Source of the DNA: Candidatus Hydrothermota bacterium
Lineage (GTDB): Bacteria; Hydrothermota; Hydrothermia; B15-G9
Reading direction: 5' to 3'
Assembly: GCA_003645975.1 (NCBI GenBank)
Contig: QNDP01000075.1
Span: 1-6,658 of the forward strand
Length of the DNA: 6,658 nt
Below are positions 1 through 5,838 of this stretch, piece by piece (position 1 is the stretch's first letter; the number at the start of each line of letters is the position of its first letter). The notes under the pieces were generated by a model. That model did no database searches and was not told the DNA's origin. It saw nothing but the letters and a program-made list of their open reading frames with translations. The position numbers were made by a program, and so were the translations under genes.

Positions 1-670
1 CATTGTCGCCGACATTGTCAGCAATAGTGGCCGGATTTCGAGGGTCGTCCTCTGGAATGCCGGCTTCGACCTTCCCGACGAGGTCAGCACCGACATCGGC
101 GCCTTTTGTGAAAATGCCGCCGCCGACGCGCGCAAAGAGCGCAGCAAAGGACGCACCCATCCCGAAGTTCAACAGCGTTATGGTGATGAGTTCCAGCTTG
201 TCGCTGCCGAATGTCCATTCCAAAATTTTAAAAGAGACGCCTATGCCTATGACGGCCAAGCCAACGACCACCAAACCCATGACCGCACCTGCGGAGAATG
301 CCACCCTCAGAGCAGAATTCAGACTTTTCATGGCCGCATTGGCCGTTCGAGCGCTTGCATTCGTGGCCATCGTCATCCCTATATAACCCGATAGCGCCGA
401 GAGAAATCCGCCAAGCACGAAAAGGAAGGGCGCAGGAAATTCCATAAGCCCGTTTGCGGCCAAGATCAACATTATCAGGAAGATCACGCCAAAGGAGATC
501 GCCACGAGTTTATATTGCTGCTTGAGATACGATTTTGCGCCGATCCTTACAGCCTCGGCTATTTCCCTCATCCGTTCAGTGCCTTCATCCTCTTTTAGCA
601 CCCTAAAAGCCAAAAATGCAGAAAAAGCTATTGCGGTCAAACCTCCGATCAGCGACAGCGCTATGATCAT
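1..670 (-). CDS. hppA: Membrane-bound ion-pumping pyrophosphatase, N-terminal part (partial)
   Basis: The visible 223 codons encode the N-terminal third of an integral membrane pyrophosphatase, which couples hydrolysis of PPi to H+ (or Na+) pumping across the cytoplasmic membrane. Seen: a first transmembrane helix (about residues 3-23), the TERMREI stretch at 31-37, further hydrophobic helices (about 55-72, 80-100, 125-148, 162-182), then the family hallmark GGGIFTKGADVGADLVGK at 183-200 and EDDPRNPATIADNVGDN at 207-223, whose acidic residues bind Mg-PPi. The start is ATG at 670, preceded by AAAGGGGG with 8 nt spacing. The GADVGADLVGKVEAGIPEDDPRN wording recalls K+-independent H+-PPases such as that of Rhodospirillum, but the residue that decides K+ dependence lies beyond the window, so ion specificity is open. 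Full-length enzymes are about 660-750 residues. The gene is divergent from the membrane-protein operon and shares its promoter region. Confidence 0.96.
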   Translation of the reverse strand, partial: MIIALSLIGGLTAIAFSAFLAFRVLKEDEGTERMREIAEAVRIGAKSYLKQQYKLVAISFGVIFLIMLILAANGLMEFPAPFLFVLGGFLSALSGYIGMTMATNASARTANAAMKSLNSALRVAFSAGAVMGLVVVGLAVIGIGVSFKILEWTFGSDKLELITITLLNFGMGASFAALFARVGGGIFTKGADVGADLVGKVEAGIPEDDPRNPATIADNVGDN

Positions 671-754
671 CTCCAGTTCCCCCTTTTGATAATGATTTTA
701 AAGCTTTCGTTCTTGTGGTTGAAACCCTATGCATATTTTGTTAACCTTAAAAAT
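671..754. promoter_or_regulatory. Divergent promoter region between hppA and the plus-strand operon
   Basis: This 84-bp gap holds plausible sigma70-like elements on both strands. For hppA (minus): TTCAAC (718-723) and TAAAAT (695-700), 17 bp apart, giving a start near 688 and a short leader containing the SD. For the plus operon: TTGAAA (719-724) and TAACCT (742-747), also 17 bp apart, with the -10 ending 7 nt before ATG 755. The two -35 boxes occupy nearly the same bases, so the promoters would be face-to-face and mutually exclusive. The TAAAAT and TTGAAA matches are good; the partner boxes are weak. No transcription data support this; it is read from consensus resemblance only. Confidence 0.45.
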
Positions 755-1570
755 ATGAACGAAGCAATTATCTCTCAATCCAAGATACTTGTGGTCTTTA
801 TGTTCAGTATAATCGTGGCTTATGGTTTTATTTTTTACATCCTTGGATTTGGAAAAATCCTGTCCAAAATGACTGACCTGTTTTGGCTCTCCTTTATCGC
901 GGGGATCGGCATAGAGGCGATCTTCTCGCTTCTGATGCTGAAAGGAGGACTTGGAAGCTATCTGCATGTCAAGTTCTCACCGTTTTGGACGCTGATCTTG
1001 AGAGGGACAGTAGGATATTTCGTCAGAATCGGAACTTTTGCCCCTATCCTCTTTTTCATTCTGATGGTGAGAAGTTCTTGGAAAAGCGCCCTACTTGGAG
1101 GTGTGTTCGGCTGTGGAATGGGCTACGAAAACATATTTTTCTACACCCTTCTGGCAGTGGGAAATTACGACTCTATCCCGAGCCTTCTGACCAAGTGGTT
1201 GTTGTGCAAAAACATCTTTTATATAACCAGCATGGCGTTGGGAAGCTATGCGGTTCTAAAGGCCTATCAGGCATCAAGGAAATCGGTTGATGCGACCATT
1301 GGACTTTTGGGTCTTGTAGTGTTCATCCTCTCCAAATTTTGCAGCCTGAAATTCAGCATGTTGGCGAGACTTATCCTGAGCGGATTGGTCCTTCTCGTCC
1401 TCGTAGGATTTTACAAGGCGGTGTTTGATCAAGCCGACCAGCTTGAAGTTAGGCTGATAAAGAATCGAACGGGTGCGAAACTGCTGCCCTGGACTCTGAT
1501 GACGATCGCCATTTTGGAAATAATTTATATCTTGCCAATGGCAACACTGATGTTCCTTGCTAAACCATGA
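755..1570 (+). CDS. Polytopic membrane protein, PrsW/YhfC intramembrane protease-like, probably degenerate
   Basis: A 271-residue, very hydrophobic protein with about seven or eight predicted membrane spans (roughly residues 12-32, 42-63, 77-105, 112-135, 150-170, 181-195, 205-222, 247-268). The stretch GGVFGCGMGYENIFFY (115-130) resembles the second signature of PrsW-type glutamic intramembrane proteases (G-x-x-F-x-x-x-E-N) and also the G-x-G-H-G-G-x-E motif of YhfC-family proteins. The expected EExxK/R motif about 40 residues upstream and the His-containing third motif are not seen; IEAIF at 53-57 is the only other acidic site in a helix. It is therefore either a divergent member or a non-catalytic relative. 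The frame stays open to TTG 686, but that start would leave about 15 bp to divergent hppA and place both promoters inside the gene, so ATG 755 is preferred. Neither start has an SD. The stop overlaps the next start (ATGA). Function is not known. Confidence 0.75.
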   Translation: MNEAIISQSKILVVFMFSIIVAYGFIFYILGFGKILSKMTDLFWLSFIAGIGIEAIFSLLMLKGGLGSYLHVKFSPFWTLILRGTVGYFVRIGTFAPILFFILMVRSSWKSALLGGVFGCGMGYENIFFYTLLAVGNYDSIPSLLTKWLLCKNIFYITSMALGSYAVLKAYQASRKSVDATIGLLGLVVFILSKFCSLKFSMLARLILSGLVLLVLVGFYKAVFDQADQLEVRLIKNRTGAKLLPWTLMTIAILEIIYILPMATLMFLAKP

Positions 1571-1875
1571 GGATAGACATGTTCCTGAAAACAATAGGGA
1601 TGTTCAAAAGCCGACAGGCCGCAAAACAGGCCTGCGACGAGGGGCTTGTGATGCTGAACGGCATAAAGGCCAAACCGTCTAAGGAGATCAAACCCGGTGA
1701 TGTCATCGTCTTGAACCTGAAATTTCGCAAAAAAGTCATCAAAGTCCTTTCCATTCCGCCGAAAAATTTGAGTCGAAAGGACAGGGACAAGTATTTCCAA
1801 CTACTTGAGGATGTGGAACTTAAGCCACAGGACGAGCCCGGATTCTGGGAGTTGCTCGAAGGTGAGGAGGTGTGA
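1567..1875 (+). CDS. S4-domain RNA-binding protein, RqcP/Hsp15 type
   Basis: This 102-residue basic protein begins with an S4 RNA-binding fold (residues 1 to about 50): MRIDMFLK, then R16, A18-A19 and A22-C23, EGLVMLNG (25-32), AKPS (35-38) and KPGDVI (42-47) match the conserved spine of S4 domains. Size and the N-terminal position of the domain fit RqcP (YabO), which helps RqcH add C-terminal tails to peptides on split 50S subunits, and the related Hsp15, which binds 50S subunits carrying peptidyl-tRNA. Choosing between the two needs a phylogeny. The tail (65-102) is charged and lacks a recognised domain; it is longer than in Bacillus RqcP. ATG 1567 overlaps the upstream stop as ATGA and has no SD, so it is probably translated by coupling or reinitiation. 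The ABC permease gene follows 28 nt later. Confidence 0.85.
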   Translation: MRIDMFLKTIGMFKSRQAAKQACDEGLVMLNGIKAKPSKEIKPGDVIVLNLKFRKKVIKVLSIPPKNLSRKDRDKYFQLLEDVELKPQDEPGFWELLEGEEV

Positions 1876-1894
1876 TGTCCCATAAACCGATCTC

Positions 1895-1900
1895 GGAGGA
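1895..1900 (+). promoter_or_regulatory. Ribosome binding site of the ABC permease
   Basis: GGAGGA lies 3 nt before ATG 1904 when measured from its last base (core GGAGG to ATG is 4 nt). It is the only strong SD in the three-gene plus-strand operon, so the permease can be translated independently of the coupled upstream pair, and it fixes the permease start. Confidence 0.7.
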
Positions 1901-1903
1901 AAC

Positions 1904-2707
1904 ATGAAAAAGCTGATAACTTACACGGTGCTAAGTCTATTCCTGCTCATGGTCTTGTTCCCTTTCATTTGGATGGTGTTGACAGCCGTGAAACCTCAAG
2001 CTGAGGCTTTGACCATCTCGATTGTTCCCAAACATATAACCTTGAACAATTTCGTAAAAGTTTTTGTCCAATACAACTTTATGCGCTATTCGCTCAACAG
2101 CTTCATAGTGGCTTTTGTCTCTGCGGTCGTATCGACGCTGTTCGCATCTATGGCTGCCTACGCATTTGCCAAGAAGACCTTCAGGTTTAAAAACCTGCTG
2201 TTCGCCCTGTTTCTCTCCTCGATGATGGTGCCCGGATTGCTTTATGTCGTGCCCCAATTCGCCATAGTTTACGGAATAGGTTGGGTCAACACTTATCTGG
2301 GGATGATAGTTCCACATCTTGCCAATGTGTTCGGCATGTTCATGCTCACGCAATTTATGAAGGGCATTCCGGACTCGCTTATTGAGGCGGCAAAGATAGA
2401 CGGAGCAAGCGAGTTCAAGATATTTGCCAAAATTATGGTTCCGTTGACGGCGCCTGCGATCGCAACGGTTTTTCTGCTCAATTTCCAATTTCACTGGAAT
2501 AACTTCCTGTGGCAGTTGCTGATAGCACAGGATGAAAGCCTTTACACGGTTCCGGTCGGGCTGGCTATGTTCAAAAGCGCCCACGAGGAGGCCTATGCGT
2601 TGAAGATGGCCGCCTCTACGATTGCGGTCACACCGATAGCCGTCATCTTCCTACTTGCACAGCGGTATTTCATCGAGGGCATAACAAAAGGCGCACTGAA
2701 AGGGTAA
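1904..2707 (+). CDS. Carbohydrate ABC transporter permease, MalG/UgpE type
   Basis: A 267-residue inner-membrane permease of the MalG class (CUT1 family of sugar importers). Seen: an N-terminal helix (about 5-27), the periplasmic loop with LNNFVKVF (47-54) typical of MalG/UgpE proteins, and five more helices (about 66-88, 97-123, 130-150, 182-205, 236-257). The cytoplasmic EAA loop EAAKIDGASEFKIFAKIMVPL spans 161-181, with E161-A162-A163, G167 and the trailing P180; it docks on the MalK-like ATPase. The length is normal for a complete protein and the reading frame is intact. A CUT1 importer also needs a MalF-type permease, a binding protein and an ATPase; none is in the window, because the upstream genes are unrelated and downstream is a convergent HAD gene. 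The substrate cannot be told from this subunit. It is probably cotranscribed with the S4-domain gene 28 nt upstream. Confidence 0.95.
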   Translation: MKKLITYTVLSLFLLMVLFPFIWMVLTAVKPQAEALTISIVPKHITLNNFVKVFVQYNFMRYSLNSFIVAFVSAVVSTLFASMAAYAFAKKTFRFKNLLFALFLSSMMVPGLLYVVPQFAIVYGIGWVNTYLGMIVPHLANVFGMFMLTQFMKGIPDSLIEAAKIDGASEFKIFAKIMVPLTAPAIATVFLLNFQFHWNNFLWQLLIAQDESLYTVPVGLAMFKSAHEEAYALKMAASTIAVTPIAVIFLLAQRYFIEGITKGALKG

Positions 2708-2720
2708 TTCTCTCGCCTTT
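2687..2720. terminator. Possible bidirectional terminator at the convergent gene junction
   Basis: AAAGGCG (2687-2693) and CGCCTTT (2714-2720) form a perfect 7-bp inverted repeat with a 20-nt loop, inside which GAA (2698-2700) and TTC (2708-2710) could pair. It covers the last codons of the permease and the stop codon of the HAD gene, which are only 11 nt apart. In the minus direction the stem is followed by TTTTGTTAT; in the plus direction by a weaker TTTAAG. The long loop and short U-tract make this a modest terminator candidate. Confidence 0.35.
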
Positions 2721-3474
2721 AAGCCGATTTGCCCATCACAATATCAGGGAGTTCTAAAAGGGACGCTATTTCAAAATCGGGTTTCACCGAAGTGTAAGTC
2801 GGGCGCTTGCCCGAACGGTTTATCCAGATGCTGGTCATGCCGATCATGTTCGCTCCAAGCACATCTGCGCGCAGCAGGTCTCCGATCATCGCTGCCTCGT
2901 GAGGGCTGGCTTCCACAATGCGCAGCGCCTCCTCAAAAATTTCACGGCGCGGCTTCATAAAGCCGAGATCACATGAGAGCACATAGCCATCGAAGTATTT
3001 TGAAAAACTTATGTTCTCTGCCCACTCACGCGCAAACCGTTCGCCCCCGCGTATTCGATTTGAGACGACTATCATTTTGATGCCCATGCTTTTCAGGATC
3101 TTCAGGGCTTCGATCGTGTCATCGAACGGCCTTTTGTAGTTCGATTCAGGAACATAGGTCATATCAAAGACATGTTGCCAGTCGATCTGATTGTCTGCGA
3201 GGTCGGGAATCCAGTATTGGGCGACGGCTTTCACGACATCCGAATAGCTCGGTGGAATTCCTGTGGTGTAATACCTGTAAAGTTCCGCTGTCCACAATGC
3301 GTTTCCGATTGCGCTTCCGATAAACATCGGGTCCCAGCACACTTCGATACCGTAGCTCGACATCACATCGATAAATTTTTTGCCGAGCTCGTATCGCATG
3401 GTCTCCCTTGCACTTTCGTCTTTAAAGTCCCAAAGTGTGCCGCCCAAATCGAACAGAAGTGCTTTAAATCTCAT
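2719..3474 (-). CDS. HAD-superfamily hydrolase
   Basis: A 251-residue cytosolic HAD hydrolase with the four motifs in order. Motif I is FDLGGTLW (8-15) with nucleophile D9; motif II is VVSN with S138; the motif III Lys is K174 in GFMKPRREIF; motif IV is GDLLRADVLGA (198-208) with D199 and D204. Residues 17-115 form a helical C1-type cap. Most HAD phosphatases have DxD at motif I, the second Asp being the general acid/base; here position 11 is Gly (DLGGT), a variant also present in other HAD proteins, so phosphatase activity cannot be assumed. The substrate is unknown. The start ATG 3474 has AAGGAG 8 nt upstream on the minus strand, and TATACT lies upstream as a -10 box. It is convergent with the sugar permease, so a joint sugar-related role is only a guess. 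Confidence 0.92.
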   Translation of the reverse strand: MRFKALLFDLGGTLWDFKDESARETMRYELGKKFIDVMSSYGIEVCWDPMFIGSAIGNALWTAELYRYYTTGIPPSYSDVVKAVAQYWIPDLADNQIDWQHVFDMTYVPESNYKRPFDDTIEALKILKSMGIKMIVVSNRIRGGERFAREWAENISFSKYFDGYVLSCDLGFMKPRREIFEEALRIVEASPHEAAMIGDLLRADVLGANMIGMTSIWINRSGKRPTYTSVKPDFEIASLLELPDIVMGKSA

Positions 3475-3497
3475 CTCACCAGCTCCTTGTCATGGAT

Positions 3498-3508
3498 CGA
3501 CAATGTCG
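3498..3508. promoter_or_regulatory. Palindrome at the predicted HAD transcription start
   Basis: CGACA-A-TGTCG is a perfect 5-bp inverted repeat around one central base. It lies just downstream of the HAD -10 box, overlapping the expected start point, a usual place for a repressor operator. It shares the CGACA/TGTCG half-sites with the larger inverted repeat at 3537-3558. Confidence 0.35.
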
Positions 3509-3514
3509 GAAGTA

Positions 3515-3520
3515 AGTATA
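3515..3520 (-). promoter_or_regulatory. -10 box of the HAD hydrolase gene
   Basis: On the minus strand this reads TATACT, five of six matches to the sigma70 -10 consensus, and would start transcription near 3508, giving a leader of about 34 nt that contains the AAGGAG SD. No good -35 box is found 16-18 bp upstream; that position is taken by the inverted repeat at 3537-3558, which fits an activator-dependent promoter. Confidence 0.45.
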
Positions 3521-3536
3521 ACGGAGAGGTCAGGTT

Positions 3537-3558
3537 GCCGACACTCGTGAATGTCGGC
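3537..3558. promoter_or_regulatory. Inverted repeat over the HAD -35 region
   Basis: GCCGACA (3537-3543) and TGTCGGC (3552-3558) are a perfect 7-bp inverted repeat with an 8-nt centre. It sits where the -35 element of the HAD promoter would be and carries the same CGACA/TGTCG half-sites as the palindrome at 3498-3508. Binding of a dimeric regulator is the likeliest use; a hairpin in read-through RNA from the secreted-protein gene is the alternative. Confidence 0.4.
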
Positions 3559-3711
3559 TATTAGCCATGCAGTTTGCGGCGTCAGGATAAATGCTGACTT
3601 TTCAGGGATAACCTTCTTCGATTGTCATCCAGTTTCATTGCCGCAGTTCTGTAGAAAGGCCTTAGCCGATGAAAATTTGTGCCCCAGCCGCCTACTTATC
3701 ACCCAAAGGGT

Positions 3712-3732
3712 TGGTCGAGAGAGGGATTCGAG
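3712..3732 (-). other. tRNA 3'-end-like segment (possible remnant or attachment-site scar)
   Basis: On the minus strand this reads CTCGAATCCCTCTCTCGACC plus A. It resembles a tRNA T-loop (TCGAAT) followed by 3' T-stem and acceptor bases and CCA, much like the end of bacterial serine tRNAs. The matching 5' T-stem, anticodon arm and 5' acceptor are absent upstream, and the spacing from loop to CCA is about one base short of a true tRNA. It is not a functional tRNA. It could be a tRNA fragment left by integration, or chance. Confidence 0.2.
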
Positions 3733-3816
3733 GCACATAAAATCATCCGCCAACTCCCTCCTCCGATGTCAGATGGATTCCACAGGTTGCTGAGCGATAG
3801 ACCCGAACTGGGACGG

Positions 3817-5811
3817 TCAGTTCAAGATAACGAATTTTTTGACCTTGGCCCTTTTGCCCATCCTCAGCAGGACGAAATAGACCCCGCTTGGCAGCCCGTC
3901 TTTTCCAAACGAAAGCCGGTGATGCCCTGCGCCGAGCCATCCATCGAATGGTGATTTGGAGATCCTGCCAGAAGCGTCGATGACTTTTAGACTTACATGA
4001 CATCGTTTTGTCAATTTGAAGCTTACCTCCAACATGCCGTCCTTTGAGAATAAACCGATTTCGGACTCGGACGGGTTGCTATCCGATTCGGGTTTCGGTT
4101 CGGCTGCATCGGACTGCTCGACTATTTGGAACACATGGATTATCGGGTATTCCTTCGCTGAGCTTCCAAATACACGGTCTTCTTTGACATACAAAAGATT
4201 TCGATATGGGTCGTAGGCGATCCCGGCGAGCATTCCGTTGTGGTTCTCAAGGCCTTTGAAAAAATATTCATCGAGGTTCAGGATGGCGTAAGGCTGGGGA
4301 TAGTAGGTCGTATCGCCATCTGCAACTACGGCGAGGTCATCGGGGTTGTAGAAAAACAAGACCGGAATTTTGTGGTCGCTGAAGATGTCGTGGTCATACC
4401 AAGTGCAGCCGAAACTGCGCTGTCCTCCGAGAATAAGCGCCTCTCGTTCGCCGATTTGAACCCATGCGCCACCTGTCCAGAACTCGGTATCGGTGATGTT
4501 GTAGCCCATGACCGACGAGGAGCTATCGGGTTCGTTATCGTAAAGAAGTATCGGGACGCAGGTAATTTCGGTCGTGGTGTCCGTCCAGGGGGTCGATACG
4601 GCGTAAAGTGTGGGACCGTTGCTGTTCGATCCCTGTCCCCATCGAGAGCGCCCCGAAACGAGCGTTCGCCCGCCCGTATGCGCATCTGCCCATTCTTCAG
4701 GTATTTGAAACATGATGTAGCCCGTCCTCACGGTCGGCACATCGTCTATCCTCCAAAGTCCTATTGAGGATGAACTGGACAACGGCGTGGCGTCGGTAAC
4801 GAAATGATTTGGTTCGGTGTTATCCGGGAACATCCGACCTGTTCCGACATAAAGTCTTGGAACAGAAGACCATCCGTCTGAGGCTATGTATTCGAGATCC
4901 TGTGGGACAAGCCCATTGAGGCCGAGATCGGCCGCTACATCAACGAAGTCCTGAATAGTCGTAGCTTCGTTTAGTTCACTGACATCGTGGTCAACTGAGA
5001 TGACAGGCGTTGGAATGGAAATCTCGGTTATTCCGTAATTTACGCTTGGCCCGCCTATGCCGAAAAGCGAGCCGTTGCCACCGTCTCCATCGGGATTGAA
5101 GGCCAGCCCGCGCCTGCAATACTGCCAGCCGATCAATGAGGACGGCACTCGAAAAGCACCGAGATACACAAGTTGATCTGGACTTATTGTCCCGTCGGGC
5201 ACGGTGTCGCCATGCTGCCAAAGCCCTATGTCGTCAAGGGTTCGATACTCGTAACCGAATCGAAAATCGAAATCGACAAAAATCGAGTGATTCGATGTCA
5301 CGGAGTCAAACTCATAGGTGGAATGGGGATATGAGACCTGCTCACCATCGACCTCGACATAGACGAAGTGATAGCCGACATTCGGCACAAACCTGAAGAC
5401 TGCGTCGTAGCCCTCTTTGACCCAGATTTCGCCTTCCGGGACTATTGTTCCCAATGCTCCGCTGGAGGTCGTTATCGTGTAGCTCTGGCCGTCAAACGAA
5501 TCGAAGAAACCGACCGAAATGGTGTGGTCTTCATGGACATCAAAAAATGTGTAAGTGCTATCGCTCACAGGGGTTTCCACACCATCGACATAGAGCTTGA
5601 CCGCCGGACATTCGCAATTCGGTGTGAATGTGAAAGTTACATCGTTTCCATCTTCCACCAGAACCATCTCCCTTTCCTGCCACGCCGACGGGTCTGCGGT
5701 TATGGAGCCGTTGTCCGTGTAAACCGTAGCAATGATGAGATGCCTTCTACAAAGAAGCGAACTCGGCATCAAAACGACCGATGCCATCAGACAAAAGCAC
5801 ACAACCTTCAT
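3817..5811 (-). CDS. Large secreted protein: InlB-like repeats, central beta-rich domain, T9SS-type C-terminal domain
   Basis: A 664-residue exported protein. The start is ATG 5811 (MKVVCF), with GGAGG 7 nt upstream; the frame opens 17 codons earlier without an SD. An atypical signal peptide occupies about residues 1-21. Two tandem repeats of the divergent InlB B-repeat type follow (about 28-104 and 110-183), each with an F.P fragment, a VDG turn (75-77, 154-156) and a final HTI or HSI strand. Residues 205-565 are rich in G, D, W and Y with LVYLGAFRVP, LAFNPDGDGGNGSLF, VPQDLEYI and GIAYDPYRNLLYV; I recognise no named family, and a beta-propeller-like fold is a guess. A P/S/D/E linker (568-585) leads to the C-terminal domain (586-664) with VIDASGR, GAGHHRLSF, LPSGVYFVLLR and KKFVIL, the pattern of T9SS type A sorting and FlgD-Ig-like domains. 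It is probably surface-attached or released. No catalytic motif is evident. Confidence 0.9.
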   Translation of the reverse strand: MKVVCFCLMASVVLMPSSLLCRRHLIIATVYTDNGSITADPSAWQEREMVLVEDGNDVTFTFTPNCECPAVKLYVDGVETPVSDSTYTFFDVHEDHTISVGFFDSFDGQSYTITTSSGALGTIVPEGEIWVKEGYDAVFRFVPNVGYHFVYVEVDGEQVSYPHSTYEFDSVTSNHSIFVDFDFRFGYEYRTLDDIGLWQHGDTVPDGTISPDQLVYLGAFRVPSSLIGWQYCRRGLAFNPDGDGGNGSLFGIGGPSVNYGITEISIPTPVISVDHDVSELNEATTIQDFVDVAADLGLNGLVPQDLEYIASDGWSSVPRLYVGTGRMFPDNTEPNHFVTDATPLSSSSSIGLWRIDDVPTVRTGYIMFQIPEEWADAHTGGRTLVSGRSRWGQGSNSNGPTLYAVSTPWTDTTTEITCVPILLYDNEPDSSSSVMGYNITDTEFWTGGAWVQIGEREALILGGQRSFGCTWYDHDIFSDHKIPVLFFYNPDDLAVVADGDTTYYPQPYAILNLDEYFFKGLENHNGMLAGIAYDPYRNLLYVKEDRVFGSSAKEYPIIHVFQIVEQSDAAEPKPESDSNPSESEIGLFSKDGMLEVSFKLTKRCHVSLKVIDASGRISKSPFDGWLGAGHHRLSFGKDGLPSGVYFVLLRMGKRAKVKKFVILN

Positions 5812-5818
5812 CGTGCCA

Positions 5819-5823
5819 CCTCC
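5819..5823 (-). promoter_or_regulatory. Ribosome binding site deciding the start of the secreted protein
   Basis: GGAGG on the minus strand sits 7 nt before ATG 5811. The upstream ATG at 5862 in the same frame has no SD and would add 17 polar residues ahead of the signal peptide, so 5811 is the real start. Confidence 0.75.
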
Positions 5824-5838
5824 ATCTTTTTTCATGAA

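Larger units (their letters stand above)
3475..3816. other. Non-coding spacer between the HAD gene and the secreted-protein gene
   Basis: I see no convincing gene in these 342 bases: the short open frames here lack an SD and have protein-unlike composition. It holds the HAD promoter with two inverted repeats (3498-3558), a tRNA-3'-end-like segment (3712-3732), a small ACCC-AAA-GGGT hairpin (3701-3711) and the region downstream of the secreted-protein gene. No strong terminator with a T-run is visible after that gene; GACC...GGTC just past its stop is a weak stem at best. Confidence 0.7.

Noticed and set aside
3..386. Plus-strand open frame of 127 codons
   Set aside because: It lies antisense to the highly conserved pyrophosphatase coding sequence; its composition (T, P, A rich) is a shadow of that gene.
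686..754. Extension of the membrane-protein gene to TTG 686 or ATG 692
   Set aside because: No SD; it would put both promoters inside the gene and leave about 15 bp to divergent hppA. ATG 755 is better, though not proven.
3551..3793. Plus-strand small ORF in the spacer downstream of the HAD promoter
   Set aside because: No SD, protein-unlike composition rich in Cys, Arg and Ser, and it overlaps the inverted repeat and other non-coding signals.
3712..3800. A complete minus-strand tRNA gene
   Set aside because: Only the T-loop/acceptor-like 3' end is present; no pairing 5' T-stem, no anticodon arm, and no 5' acceptor complementary to the 3' strand.
4240..4767. Plus-strand open frame of 175 codons
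   Set aside because: Antisense to the secreted-protein gene, with no SD and no recognisable motif; the minus frame has clear domain structure.
5511..5780. The two InlB-like segments as DNA repeats
   Set aside because: The similarity is at the level of protein pattern only; the nucleotide sequences of the two copies are not repeated.
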